Notes under the pieces: model-generated | The model's database searches: none | What the model was told of the DNA's origin: nothing | What the model saw: only the letters and a program-made list of their open reading frames with translations | Source of the DNA: Tabrizicola_A aquatica | GTDB lineage: Bacteria > Pseudomonadota > Alphaproteobacteria > Rhodobacterales > Rhodobacteraceae | NCBI GenBank assembly: GCA_965194375.1 | Contig: CBDAEL010000001.1 | Reading direction: 5' to 3' (one strand) | Length of the DNA: 64,000 nucleotides | Made by a program: the position numbers and the translations under genes | Shown: piece by piece, positions 10,501 through 18,683 of the stretch | Layout of the letters: each line of letters begins with the position of its first letter | Position numbering within the stretch: the stretch's first letter is position 1

Positions 10501-13017
10501 CGCGCGGCGGGCACGGCGCTGATCACCGTGCTGTCCAACCGCCTCGTCGCCATGCAGGCGGTCGAGGTGACCAAGGGCGAAAACCTGATCCAGCTTCCCG
10601 TCACCGATGATTGGGGTGCAGGCGTTTATGTCACCGCCTCGGTCCTGCGGCCGATGGACGTGGCCGCAGGCCGCAACCCAGCGCGGGCCTTGGGGCTAAC
10701 CCATGCCGCGATTGACCCCGGCGCGCGGGCGCTGACGACCACCATCAAAGCCCCGGCTGAGGCCGCCCCGCGCGGGCCGCTTGAGGTGGCGGTCAAGGTT
10801 GAAGGCGTGGCCGCCAGTGAGACGGCCTATGTCACGCTGGCCGCTGTCGACGTGGGCATCCTGAACCTCACAGGCTTTGCCGCGCCAGACCCGCAGGGCC
10901 ATTACTCTGGCCAGCGCAAACTGGGCGTCGGCATCCGCGATGTCTATGGCCGATTGATTGACGGGTTGAACGGTGCCGAAGGCCAAGTGCGATCCGGCGG
11001 CGACGCAGGCGCACAGGCTCGGCTACAATCGCCGCCGCCCACCGAAGTGCTGGCGGCCTATTTCTCCGGCCCCATCACCGTTGGCCCTGATGGGCTGGCC
11101 AAGGCTTCGTTCAACCTGCCCTCTTTCAACGGCACGGTGAAACTGATGGCCGTGGCATGGTCCAAAACCGGGGTCGGTCAGGCCAGTGCCGATGTCTTGG
11201 TGCGCGATCCGGTCGTCGTCACCGCCTCAATCCCGCGCTTCCTGTCGCCGGGCGATGAAAGCCGCCTCCTCCTCGAGATCGTCCACGCCACCGGCCCCAC
11301 GGGCCGGATGGGCCTGGACGTCTCGTCGCAGGGGCTCGCCTTGGGACAGGTGCCTTCAGGCTTTGATCTGGGCGACAAGGCCAAGGCGGTCTTTGCCGTG
11401 CAACTGACGGCGGGCGAGATCGGGCTGCAGACCATCGACGTCAACCTAACCACGCCAGATGGCAAGCAGTTGAAAAAGACGCTCACCGTGCCAGTGCAAA
11501 TGAATGATCCACAGGTGGTGCGCGTCAGCCGCCTGACGCTGGCCAAGGGCCAGGAATTCACCTTTGACGACAACGCCTTTGCTGGGCTTGTCCCCGGCTC
11601 AGGCCGCGCGACGATGGCCGTTGGCCCCTTGGCGCGGATCAACGCGCCGGGCATCCTCGCCGCGCTGGACCGCTATCCCTATGGCTGCACCGAACAGATC
11701 ACCTCCAAGGCGTTGCCTTTGCTGTACTTCGATCAGGTCGCCGTAGCACTCGACCTGCCGCAGGCCGACAACATCAAAGCCCGGGTGGAAGACAGCATCA
11801 CCGAAATCCTGATGAACCAGTCCTCCAACGGCGGCTTTGGTCTCTGGGGGCCGTCGGACGGTGACATGTGGCTTGATGCCTTTGTCACCGACTTCCTGTC
11901 ACGCGCCAAAGCGCGCGGCTTTGTGGTGCCGGATTTGGCCCTGCGCCGCGCCTTGGACAACCTGCGCAATCAGGTCAACTATCACCCCGATTTCGACAGT
12001 GGCGGTGAAGCGCTGGCCTATGCGCTGATGGTGCTGGCCCGCGAAGGCGCGGCGGCGGTGGGCGATCTGCGCTATTACGCCGACGTCAAGGGCGATGCCT
12101 TTGCCACCCCCACCGCCATGGCACAACTGGGCGCAGCCCTTGCCGCCTATGGTGACCAACCCCGCGCCGATGCCATGTTCCGTCAGGCAGCGGCGGCGAT
12201 GGAGGCGCTGCAAGGCCCCGACATGGAACAGATCTTCCGCGCCGACTATGGCACCAACTTCCGCGACGCTGCCGCCGTTCTGGCGCTGGCGGCCGAGGCA
12301 GGCAGCGCCGTGGTCGATCAAGAGGCGCTGACCATGCAGCTGATCACCGACCGGGGCCTTTCGACCCAAGAGGCGACATGGGCGCTTTTGGCCGCCAACG
12401 CGCTGATTGACCGCGCCGGTGCCAAAGGCATCACCATCGACGGCGTCCCAGCCTCTGGCCCCTTGGTCAAGGTGCTGGACGCCACCAACACCGCGCCGGT
12501 GAAGGTCAAGAACGACAGCGACGCCGACACGGTGCTCACCCTCACCACCTACGGTGTGCCGTCAGAACCTGAACCCGCAGGCGGCACCGGCTATGCCATC
12601 AGCCGCAGCTATTTCACCTTGCAGGGCGAACCCGTCACGCTGGACGCGGTGAAGGTGGGCGACCGTTTTGTCACCGTGCTTGAGGTCACCCCCTTTGGCC
12701 GGGGTGAGGCGCGGCTGATGGTGTCAGACCCGCTTCCAGCCGGGTTTGAAATCGACAACCCCAACCTCATTTCCGCAGGCGCTATTGAGGCGCTGGATTG
12801 GCTGGGGCTCGAATCCGAAGTTGCCCATCGCGAGTTCCGCCAAGATCGGTTCCTCACCGCGATTGACCGCTATTCGAACCAGCCCTTCAAACTGGCCTAT
12901 GTGGTCCGTGCCGTGTCGCCGGGCAGCTTCCACCACCCCGCCGCCTCGGTTGAGGATATGTATCGGCCAGACATGACGGGCCGGTCCGACACCGGGCGCG
13001 TCATCATCGTGGAATGA
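7570..13017 (+). CDS. Bacterial alpha-2-macroglobulin with N-terminal PAN/apple domain
   Basis: 1815 residues. The ATG at 7570 gives a clear signal peptide (ending near GIAQ). Next comes a PAN/apple-like module with four closely spaced cysteines (ACQRACLTNPSC ... GAC), then repeated macroglobulin beta-sandwich domains, and the thioester motif YGCTEQ with Cys about 1373. The Cys-Gln thioester traps attacking proteases covalently; bacterial forms are envelope-located. The next gene, pbpC, starts in a 4-base ATGA overlap. This yfhM-pbpC pairing is classic and is thought to couple protease trapping with peptidoglycan repair when the outer barrier is breached. No lipobox cysteine follows the signal, so it is likely periplasmic and soluble. 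Confidence 0.93.
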   Translation: MRAFRTITFVGAVGAAVLAFAGSGIAQDLIPERRLVLTDNTDMPGGDLQSIFDTTLEACQRACLTNPSCTAFTFNSLKGACFPKSAPGAAMPFNGALSGFVLNAEAEAEARAKTRLTELNFVQSWEVPGVVQQAETLANAHVTGPYSAEEHFRSAFDAEAMGDPAAASRFLGAGLNLTDAASDWAEYARLLYAAGQADESNRRSYHEQSFFAAVNAYLRADNPALQHTILVQMGQALETIDRGRDTVQALRLAQALQPRDDTAAALEVAAGLYGFRILATDVQADSARPRICLGFSEDLVKTGVDYATFVQLPAAGLTVSYDGWRQLCVEGVAHGSRQTVTFREGLPSADGQVLAKSVDITAYVRDRNPGVRFPGRGYVLPRSDTVAVPVETVNTDKLDLTLYRVTDRNLLRAVQNGYFSQPMRNDQEWEFSAEVGTEIWTGSASVPQEVNKDLTTRLPLSEALAGQPAGVYALRASVPGVDPYLVPAGWQWFVVSDLGLTSLSGVDGLHVFVRALGTAGAKEGVTVDMLSRANEVLGSAVTDAMGYARFDAGLTRGTGSAAPALIVAKDGSGDLAFLSLTDPEFDLSDRGVEGREAAPPVDVFLTTDRGAYRAGETVFATALARDAQAGAVEGLPLTAILKRPDGVEYSRALVADAGAGGHVFQMPIAGSAPRGVWRLEVFADLDSAALTSKTFLVEDFLPERIDFTLALANLDIRLGDTPDLTVDAKYLFGAPGADLAVEGEVLLRAAPELAAFPGYLIGRHDQPFEAVMDSFSPIRTDIDGKATIALPLPQVDDPARPLEMRAIVRVAEGSGRPVERQVTQLLAPSSPMIGIKPMFDGVAPEGAEARFSLIGIGADLKPMAMTLRYTVNRVETQYQWYQQNGNWMWEPVTSRNRVAEGEVTLTAEASEIAVPVEWGEYEILVEATGDVQAATSTTFYAGWYASADASATPDTLELSLDRPAYKPGDTATLRLVPRAAGTALITVLSNRLVAMQAVEVTKGENLIQLPVTDDWGAGVYVTASVLRPMDVAAGRNPARALGLTHAAIDPGARALTTTIKAPAEAAPRGPLEVAVKVEGVAASETAYVTLAAVDVGILNLTGFAAPDPQGHYSGQRKLGVGIRDVYGRLIDGLNGAEGQVRSGGDAGAQARLQSPPPTEVLAAYFSGPITVGPDGLAKASFNLPSFNGTVKLMAVAWSKTGVGQASADVLVRDPVVVTASIPRFLSPGDESRLLLEIVHATGPTGRMGLDVSSQGLALGQVPSGFDLGDKAKAVFAVQLTAGEIGLQTIDVNLTTPDGKQLKKTLTVPVQMNDPQVVRVSRLTLAKGQEFTFDDNAFAGLVPGSGRATMAVGPLARINAPGILAALDRYPYGCTEQITSKALPLLYFDQVAVALDLPQADNIKARVEDSITEILMNQSSNGGFGLWGPSDGDMWLDAFVTDFLSRAKARGFVVPDLALRRALDNLRNQVNYHPDFDSGGEALAYALMVLAREGAAAVGDLRYYADVKGDAFATPTAMAQLGAALAAYGDQPRADAMFRQAAAAMEALQGPDMEQIFRADYGTNFRDAAAVLALAAEAGSAVVDQEALTMQLITDRGLSTQEATWALLAANALIDRAGAKGITIDGVPASGPLVKVLDATNTAPVKVKNDSDADTVLTLTTYGVPSEPEPAGGTGYAISRSYFTLQGEPVTLDAVKVGDRFVTVLEVTPFGRGEARLMVSDPLPAGFEIDNPNLISAGAIEALDWLGLESEVAHREFRQDRFLTAIDRYSNQPFKLAYVVRAVSPGSFHHPAASVEDMYRPDMTGRSDTGRVIIVE

Positions 13018-15056
13018 TGCGCGCGCGGGGCATCTTCTGGCTGGCGGCAGGGCTGTTCCTTGCCGCCTTTGCCCGCGACCGGGTGGATATCTGGATCGAC
13101 GACACCCGCCTGCCCCCCTTGGCGCTGGCCACATCAGTGCAGGTCTTGGACCGCGAGGGCACGCTTTTGCGCGCCTATACCGTGGCCGATGGCCGCTGGC
13201 GGCTGGCGGTCACGCCGGATCAGGTGGACCCGGCTTTTGCCACCGCCCTCATGGCCTATGAGGACAAACGGTTCTTGTCCCACAACGGGGTGGACGGTCG
13301 CGCCATGACGCGGGCCGTTGCGCAGGCGGTCTGGCATGGGCGGGTGGTGTCGGGCGGATCCACGTTGACCATGCAAGTGGCGCGACTGTTGGAAGAAGGC
13401 ACGACCGGAGAGGTGTCGGGCAAGCTGCGCCAGATGCGCGTGGCTTGGGCGCTGGAACAGCGGCTGACCAAGGACGACATCCTTGGCCTTTACCTGCTGC
13501 TCGCTCCCTATGGTGGCAATCTGGAAGGCATTCGCGCAGCGACGCTCTCGTACTTCGGCAAGGAACCGAAACGCCTGACCCCCGCCGAAATCGCCCTTCT
13601 GGTTGCCGTTCCGCAAAACCCCGAAACCCGCCGCCCCGACCGCCACGTTGCCCGCGCAACAGCGGCGCGCGACCGCGTGCTGGCGCGTGCCGAAACCGAC
13701 GGGCTGATCGAGGCCGATCAGGCCAAGGCGGCCCGCACCGAACCAGTCCCTGCCACGCGCAAACCCTTTCCCGCCCTGGCCGCCCACCTCGCTGACCGCG
13801 CCCGCACGCAGGACCCCAGCGCGCAAACCCACCACCTGACGCTGGACCGCAGCCTGCAAACTGCGCTGGAAACACTGGCTTCCGAAGGGATTGCCGGCCA
13901 AGGCGACAGGCTGCAAATCGCGCTGGTGGTGGCCGATCATCAGACCGGCGACATCCTTGCCTCGGTCGGCTCAGCAGGTTTCACCGAAGATGCCCGCGCG
14001 GGCTTTGTCGACATGACCCAAGCCTTGCGCAGCCCCGGTTCCACGCTGAAACCCTTGGTCTATGGGCTGGCCTTTGACGAAGGGCTGGCCCATCCCGAGA
14101 CGCTGATCGAAGATCGGCCGAGCGATTTCTCCGGCTACCGCCCGCAGAATTTTGACCGCCAGTATCGCGGCACGATCCGGGCGCGTGAAGCGTTGCAGCA
14201 ATCGCTGAACATCCCCGTTGTGGCCCTGACCGAAGCCCTTGGCCCCGCCCGATTGCTGACCGCTTTGGACAAGGCCGGGGTGCGGTACGACATGCCCGAA
14301 GGTCAACCGGGGCTGGCAATCGCCTTGGGCGGCATTGGCGTGACGCTGCAAGACATGGTGCAACTTTACGCCGCCATCGCGCGCGGCGGGGCGACGCTGC
14401 CGCTGCGCTGGCGCACGGACACCCCGCACGAGGAGGGCCAGCGCCTGCTGGCCACGACGAGTGCATGGTTCGTCGGCGACATTCTGGCAGGGCTCGCCCC
14501 GCCGCCCGGCGCGCCACAGAACCGGCTGGCTTACAAAACCGGCACCTCCTATGGCCACCGCGACGCTTGGGCGATTGGCTATGACGGGCGGCATGTGATT
14601 GGGGTCTGGATGGGGCGGCCCGATGGCACGCCGGTGCCGGGTGTGTTCGGGGCTGATCTGGCCGCACCCGTACTGTTTCAGGCCTTCGCGCGCCTGAAGC
14701 CCGCGCTCGACCCACAGCCACCCGCGCCCCCGGCGACGCTTCTGGTCGCCAATGCCCAACTCCCCCAACCCCTGCAACGCTTTCGCAACCGCTCTGCCGC
14801 CTTTGAGGCCGCCGCCGATGACCCCACCGTCGCCTTTCCCCCCGATGGCGCCGAGGTGGAACTCTTGCCCGCCGGCCTTCTGGCCAAGGTCGAAGGCGGC
14901 ACCGCCCCCTTCACATGGCTGGCTGATGGCGCTCCGGTGGCGCTGTCGCTGCGCGACCGGGCGGTGATGCTGCCCGGCCTTGGTCAGGGCTTTGTCACGC
15001 TTTCGGTGATCGACGCGGCAGGCCGATCCGCCCGCGCAACGGTGCGGCTGCGATAG
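13014..15056 (+). CDS. pbpC: Penicillin-binding protein 1C (bifunctional peptidoglycan synthase)
   Basis: 680 residues. An N-terminal membrane anchor precedes a family 51 glycosyltransferase domain (catalytic Glu about 83 in YEDKRFL; GGSTLTMQ motif). The transpeptidase domain has the SxxK active site in SPGSTLKP (Ser about 343, Lys about 346) and the KTGTS box (Lys about 508). A C-terminal beta-rich domain of PbpC type (about 575-680) ends the protein. It polymerises and may crosslink glycan strands at the outer face of the inner membrane. Translation is coupled to the macroglobulin gene by the ATGA overlap. Confidence 0.95.
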   Translation: MMRARGIFWLAAGLFLAAFARDRVDIWIDDTRLPPLALATSVQVLDREGTLLRAYTVADGRWRLAVTPDQVDPAFATALMAYEDKRFLSHNGVDGRAMTRAVAQAVWHGRVVSGGSTLTMQVARLLEEGTTGEVSGKLRQMRVAWALEQRLTKDDILGLYLLLAPYGGNLEGIRAATLSYFGKEPKRLTPAEIALLVAVPQNPETRRPDRHVARATAARDRVLARAETDGLIEADQAKAARTEPVPATRKPFPALAAHLADRARTQDPSAQTHHLTLDRSLQTALETLASEGIAGQGDRLQIALVVADHQTGDILASVGSAGFTEDARAGFVDMTQALRSPGSTLKPLVYGLAFDEGLAHPETLIEDRPSDFSGYRPQNFDRQYRGTIRAREALQQSLNIPVVALTEALGPARLLTALDKAGVRYDMPEGQPGLAIALGGIGVTLQDMVQLYAAIARGGATLPLRWRTDTPHEEGQRLLATTSAWFVGDILAGLAPPPGAPQNRLAYKTGTSYGHRDAWAIGYDGRHVIGVWMGRPDGTPVPGVFGADLAAPVLFQAFARLKPALDPQPPAPPATLLVANAQLPQPLQRFRNRSAAFEAAADDPTVAFPPDGAEVELLPAGLLAKVEGGTAPFTWLADGAPVALSLRDRAVMLPGLGQGFVTLSVIDAAGRSARATVRLR

Positions 15057-15059
15057 GCG

Positions 15060-16229
15060 TCAGACCCGCTCAATCGCCAAGGCGATGCCCTGACCGCCGC
15101 CGATGCACATAGTCACCAGCGCGATCTTGCCCCCGATCCGCTCCAACTCATGCAGCGCCTTGACGGTGATGATCGCCCCTGTCGCCCCCACCGGATGGCC
15201 CAGCGCCACCGCGCCGCCATTCGGGTTCACCCGCGCCGGGTCCAATCCCAACCCGCGATTGACCGCAATCGCCTGCGCGGCAAAGGCCTCATTCGATTCT
15301 ACCACATCGAAATCGGCAGGCTTGATCCCCAGCTTGGCACACAGTTGTTGCACCGCCGGAATGGGCCCCAACCCCATGACACGCGGCGCGACGCCCGCCA
15401 CAGCATAGCCCATGATCCGCGCCCGTGGCGTCAATCCACCCAAGGCCGCCTCACGCGCCAGCACCAAGGCAGCCGCACCGTCATTGATGCCGCTCGCGTT
15501 GCCCGCCGTCACCGTGCCGTCCTTCTGAAAGGCCGGGCGCAATCCCGCCAAAGCCTCGGCCGTCGTGGCCTTGGGGTGTTCATCTACTGAAAAAGTCACC
15601 GGCCCTTTCCGGCTGGCAATCTCGATCGGCGCGATCTGATCTACAAACCGCCCCTCGGCAATCGCACGCGCAGCGCGGGTCTGGCTTTCCAGCGCAAAGG
15701 CGTCTTGGTCGGCGCGGCTGATCCCGCCCTCTGCCGCCACGTTCTCGGCCGTAATCCCCATATGCCCGGTGCCAAAAGGACAGGTCAGCGCGCCGGTCAT
15801 CATGTCCAGCGCCTTGGTGTCCCCCATCTTCTGCCCAAACCGCGCGGCTTGCAGGATATAGGGCGCCCGGCTCATACACTCGGCACCCCCGGCCAGCGCC
15901 ATGTCAGCATCGCCCAGCATCAGCATCTGCGCCGCCGAGACAATCGCCTGCGCGCCCGACCCGCAAAGCCGATTGACGTTCATCGCCACGGCCCCCTCGG
16001 GCACCCCGGCCTTCATCGCCGCCACACGGCTGAGATACATGTCGCGCGGCTCGGTGTTCAGCACATGGCCAAAAACCGATGTGCCAATCTGGCCCGCCTC
16101 AATGCCCGCGCGGGCAATGGCGGCCTGTGCAGCATGGGTGGCCAGATCAATCGGCGACAGGGCCGAAAGGCTGCCGCCAAAGCCGCCAATCGCAGTGCGG
16201 GCAGCGGAAAGGATATAGACATCGGTCAT
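15060..16229 (-). CDS. Acetyl-CoA acetyltransferase / beta-ketothiolase
   Basis: 389 residues, full thiolase length. The nucleophilic Cys lies in NRLCGSGAQA (about 89), the His in GGAVALGHPVGATG (about 345) and the second Cys in CIGGGQG (about 375). Thiolases cleave acetoacetyl-CoA with CoA, or run in reverse for polyhydroxybutyrate synthesis. Here it is the last gene of the regulator-maiA-thiolase unit, its ATG overlapping the maiA stop. Since homogentisate breakdown yields fumarate and acetoacetate, the context suggests a role in using the acetoacetate once activated to the CoA ester; a general PhaA/BktB function is equally possible. Confidence 0.9.
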   Translation of the reverse strand: MTDVYILSAARTAIGGFGGSLSALSPIDLATHAAQAAIARAGIEAGQIGTSVFGHVLNTEPRDMYLSRVAAMKAGVPEGAVAMNVNRLCGSGAQAIVSAAQMLMLGDADMALAGGAECMSRAPYILQAARFGQKMGDTKALDMMTGALTCPFGTGHMGITAENVAAEGGISRADQDAFALESQTRAARAIAEGRFVDQIAPIEIASRKGPVTFSVDEHPKATTAEALAGLRPAFQKDGTVTAGNASGINDGAAALVLAREAALGGLTPRARIMGYAVAGVAPRVMGLGPIPAVQQLCAKLGIKPADFDVVESNEAFAAQAIAVNRGLGLDPARVNPNGGAVALGHPVGATGAIITVKALHELERIGGKIALVTMCIGGGQGIALAIERV

Positions 16230-16849
16230 GGTTTCACCTTGTCGGGATGAGCGGCGGCAATCGCCGGGATCGCCTCCAACTCTGCCACGATCCGGCAGAT
16301 TTGCACGTGCGACGTCACGTCCACCTCCCAGCGGCGGGCGTTATAGACCTGCGGCAACAGGCACAGATCGGCCATGGTGATCTGATCGCCATGGCAAAAC
16401 CGCCCGGTGGCAGGATGGTTCAGCATCCCCTCAACCGCCACCAACCCTTCGCCGATGAACTTTTTCTGCCACCCGGCCATGGTGATCGCCCCGGCCGAGG
16501 CGGCTTCGACATAGCGTCCAACCCGCAGGTTGCAGATCGGGTGAATCTCCATCGCCACCGCATAAGACAGCGCACGCACCCGCGCCCGCCCTGCCGCATC
16601 GGCGGGCAAAAGACCGCCGCGCGTGTCGTTCAGATACTCGATGATCGCCAAGGACTGCGTCAGCGTCAGCCCGTCGATTTCAACCGAGGGCACCAAGCCT
16701 TGCGGATTGCGCGCCATATTCGCAGCACCCACCTGCTCGGCCTGCAAAAGGTCCACCGGAATGGCTTCAAACCCCTCGCCCAAAAGGTTCAACGCCATGC
16801 GCACACGGTATGAGGCGGAGGACCGCCAGTAGTCATAAAGCCGGGTCAT
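16226..16849 (-). CDS. maiA: Maleylacetoacetate isomerase (zeta-class glutathione transferase)
   Basis: 207 residues with the zeta-class signature SSASYRVRMALN near the N-terminus (catalytic Ser about 11) and the glutathione-binding thioredoxin-like half with VPSVEIDG and QSLAIIEYL, followed by the helical half. It converts maleylacetoacetate, the product of homogentisate dioxygenase, to fumarylacetoacetate using glutathione as cofactor. It overlaps the thiolase by four bases and the upstream regulator by four bases. Although on the opposite strand from hmgA and fahA, it completes that pathway. Confidence 0.94.
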   Translation of the reverse strand: MTRLYDYWRSSASYRVRMALNLLGEGFEAIPVDLLQAEQVGAANMARNPQGLVPSVEIDGLTLTQSLAIIEYLNDTRGGLLPADAAGRARVRALSYAVAMEIHPICNLRVGRYVEAASAGAITMAGWQKKFIGEGLVAVEGMLNHPATGRFCHGDQITMADLCLLPQVYNARRWEVDVTSHVQICRIVAELEAIPAIAAAHPDKVKP

Positions 16850-17268
16850 CTGTCCTCATAAAGTCTATGGAGGCCGGTTTGGAAGCCCTCGGCATCGGGG
16901 CCAAGCAGGGCCAAAAGCTCAGCCTGATAAGCGTCGGCAATCGGTACGATGCGCGCAATCAGCGCGCCGCCTTTGGCCGTCAGCCGCATGTCCAATAAAC
17001 GCCGATCCTCGGGGTTTTCGCGCTTTTCGATCAAGCCAGCGGCTTCCAACCGCGCCGCTGCGCGGCTGACCTTGGACTTGTCCATATCCACCCGCGCATG
17101 GATTTCACGCACCGACACCGCATCCGATTGCGCCAAATGAGCCAGCACCCGCCACTCCGGGATCGTCAGGCCAAACTCAGCCTTGTACCTCTCGGCGAAT
17201 TGCCGCGAGATTCGGCTGGAGGCCACAGCAAGCTGGTAAGGCAGGAAGTCAGAGAGGTCAAAACTCAT
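16846..17268 (-). CDS. MarR-family transcriptional regulator, probably of the homogentisate genes
   Basis: 140 residues from the ATG at 17268; an in-frame extension to 17307 lacks family features. Winged helix-turn-helix with the MarR-type core ISRQFAERYK ... IPEWRVLAHLAQ and a basic wing (RLEAAGLIEKRENPEDRRLLDMRLT). It is the first gene of the unit with maiA and thiolase. MarR proteins bind short palindromes as dimers and are often released by an aromatic ligand. The perfect palindrome inside the hmgA promoter at 18612-18629 is the obvious candidate target. The link is inference from position and family. Confidence 0.88.
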   Translation of the reverse strand: MSFDLSDFLPYQLAVASSRISRQFAERYKAEFGLTIPEWRVLAHLAQSDAVSVREIHARVDMDKSKVSRAAARLEAAGLIEKRENPEDRRLLDMRLTAKGGALIARIVPIADAYQAELLALLGPDAEGFQTGLHRLYEDR

Positions 17269-17405
17269 GGCGGCACCCGGCAGTTCACAGGCAAAGCCTG
17301 CCCGCAAGCCGCCGGTCGCGCAAGGGCGTTCAGGGATCCGCGCAAAGCCGATTGACCTTGGCCATGCCGCCGATTAGGGCACCAAAGACAGCTTTTGGCA
17401 GGACC

Positions 17406-18506
17406 ATGAACACCGGCACAAAATTTCTGCTTTTGGCAACCGGACTGGCCGCCTTTGTGCTTTTGGGCATGGCGCAGGCCATCTTTGGGCCGGTCTTGCC
17501 CAGCTATGCCAAGACCTTCGGGCTGGACGTGTCGTCGGTCGGTTGGTTGTTGTCCTTGTTCTGGGGCGGCTGTCTGGCAGCGGTCATCGCCGTTTATTTC
17601 TTGCCCACCCAACTTGGGCCAAAGTCGGGGCTGGCGCTGGCCGCAATCGGGACGGCCCTTTTGGCGCTGATGAACAATTGGGCGCTGGTCTTGCTGGGTG
17701 GCACACTGTTCGGCGCGGGCTATGGGGTCATCGCGGCGGTCTACAATCCGCGCGTGCTGTCGGCCTATGGCCCCCGTGGACCGGCGATGATGAGCCTTCT
17801 CAACGCCATCTTCACCTTAGGGGCCATCGCAGCACCGCAGATCTTTCTGGCCTTTAACAGCGATCCGGCACTCACCTTTTGGCTGTTCACCGCCCTTACA
17901 GTGCTGATCTTCGTTGCCACGACCGGGATGGGAGATACCCGAGTTCAAGCCCAAGCCGAAACGGGACCGCTGCGGATAGATTGGCCGGTTCTGGGCTTTG
18001 CGGCCCTGGGAATTGGGATGGAAGCCAGTCTGGTTGGCCTTGGTCCAACCGCCTTGGTGATCGCCGGTCAAAGCGAAGCCCAAGCGACCGCGCTTTTGTC
18101 GCTGTTCTTTATTGCCTATTTGATTGCGCGCCTGACGATTGTGTTCATCGCGAACATTGTACCGGCCTTCCTCTTGTATATCGGCGCAACGGCTCTGACC
18201 GCGGCTTTGGCGGCGGGCATTGTTCTGGGCGGGGATCCGACGATCTTGTTTCCGCTCTTGGGGTTTGGCTGTGGGCTCTTTTTCTATGGCGGCTATTTGA
18301 CCGGACTGGCGCGCATGGGCCCCAGCACGCGGGTGTCGGCGATCATGCTGGGCGCGGGTCTCTGCGGTGCGATTGTGCAACCGATTGTGGTCACGCAAGC
18401 ACTTGGCCATCTTGGGCCAAACGGATTTTTCTATATCGTCCTTGGCATGACGTCGCTGTTGTTGGTTGCGGCCCTTCTGGCCGCCCCACGGCTTTTGCGC
18501 CGCTGA
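17406..18506 (+). CDS. Major facilitator superfamily transporter
   Basis: 366 residues from the ATG at 17406, which follows GGCAGGACC. About eleven to twelve hydrophobic helices cover the whole length, with typical MFS features: a small Gly/Ala-rich helix pattern and a short central cytoplasmic loop at about 180-195. No specificity motif is recognisable. It lies between the divergent MarR gene and hmgA, so uptake of an aromatic acid that is degraded through homogentisate is plausible, but a different substrate cannot be excluded. Confidence 0.8.
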   Translation: MNTGTKFLLLATGLAAFVLLGMAQAIFGPVLPSYAKTFGLDVSSVGWLLSLFWGGCLAAVIAVYFLPTQLGPKSGLALAAIGTALLALMNNWALVLLGGTLFGAGYGVIAAVYNPRVLSAYGPRGPAMMSLLNAIFTLGAIAAPQIFLAFNSDPALTFWLFTALTVLIFVATTGMGDTRVQAQAETGPLRIDWPVLGFAALGIGMEASLVGLGPTALVIAGQSEAQATALLSLFFIAYLIARLTIVFIANIVPAFLLYIGATALTAALAAGIVLGGDPTILFPLLGFGCGLFFYGGYLTGLARMGPSTRVSAIMLGAGLCGAIVQPIVVTQALGHLGPNGFFYIVLGMTSLLLVAALLAAPRLLRR

Positions 18507-18605
18507 GATCTGTCGAGACCCGCAACAGCACCGCGCCATGCCCCCAAGGCGTGACCCCACCCCATTAGAGCCTAAGCCTTAAGAACCAAGATTAGGTGAC
18601 GAGAG

Positions 18606-18635
18606 TTGACTTCGTTGCAGCTGCAACGATATTTA
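18606..18635 (+). promoter_or_regulatory. Predicted hmgA promoter
   Basis: TTGACT at 18606-18611 (-35) and TATTTA at 18630-18635 (-10) with an 18-base spacer. The spacer is exactly the 18-base palindrome annotated separately. Transcription would begin near 18642, leaving about 40 bases of leader before the hmgA ATG at 18684; this also argues against the upstream in-frame ATG at 18636 as start. Confidence 0.65.
18612..18629. promoter_or_regulatory. 18-bp perfect palindrome, predicted repressor operator
   Basis: TCGTTGCAGCTGCAACGA is identical to its reverse complement over all 18 bases. It contains the TTGC-N4-GCAA arrangement bound by many MarR-type dimers, and it fills the gap between the -35 and -10 boxes of hmgA, where a bound dimer would block RNA polymerase. 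The MarR gene is 1.3 kb upstream. I saw no second copy in front of the MarR-maiA-thiolase unit. Confidence 0.7.
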
Positions 18636-18683
18636 ATGGATCAAAGACTCATATATCCCTCAACCATTGTGCGAGGTCTTCGG

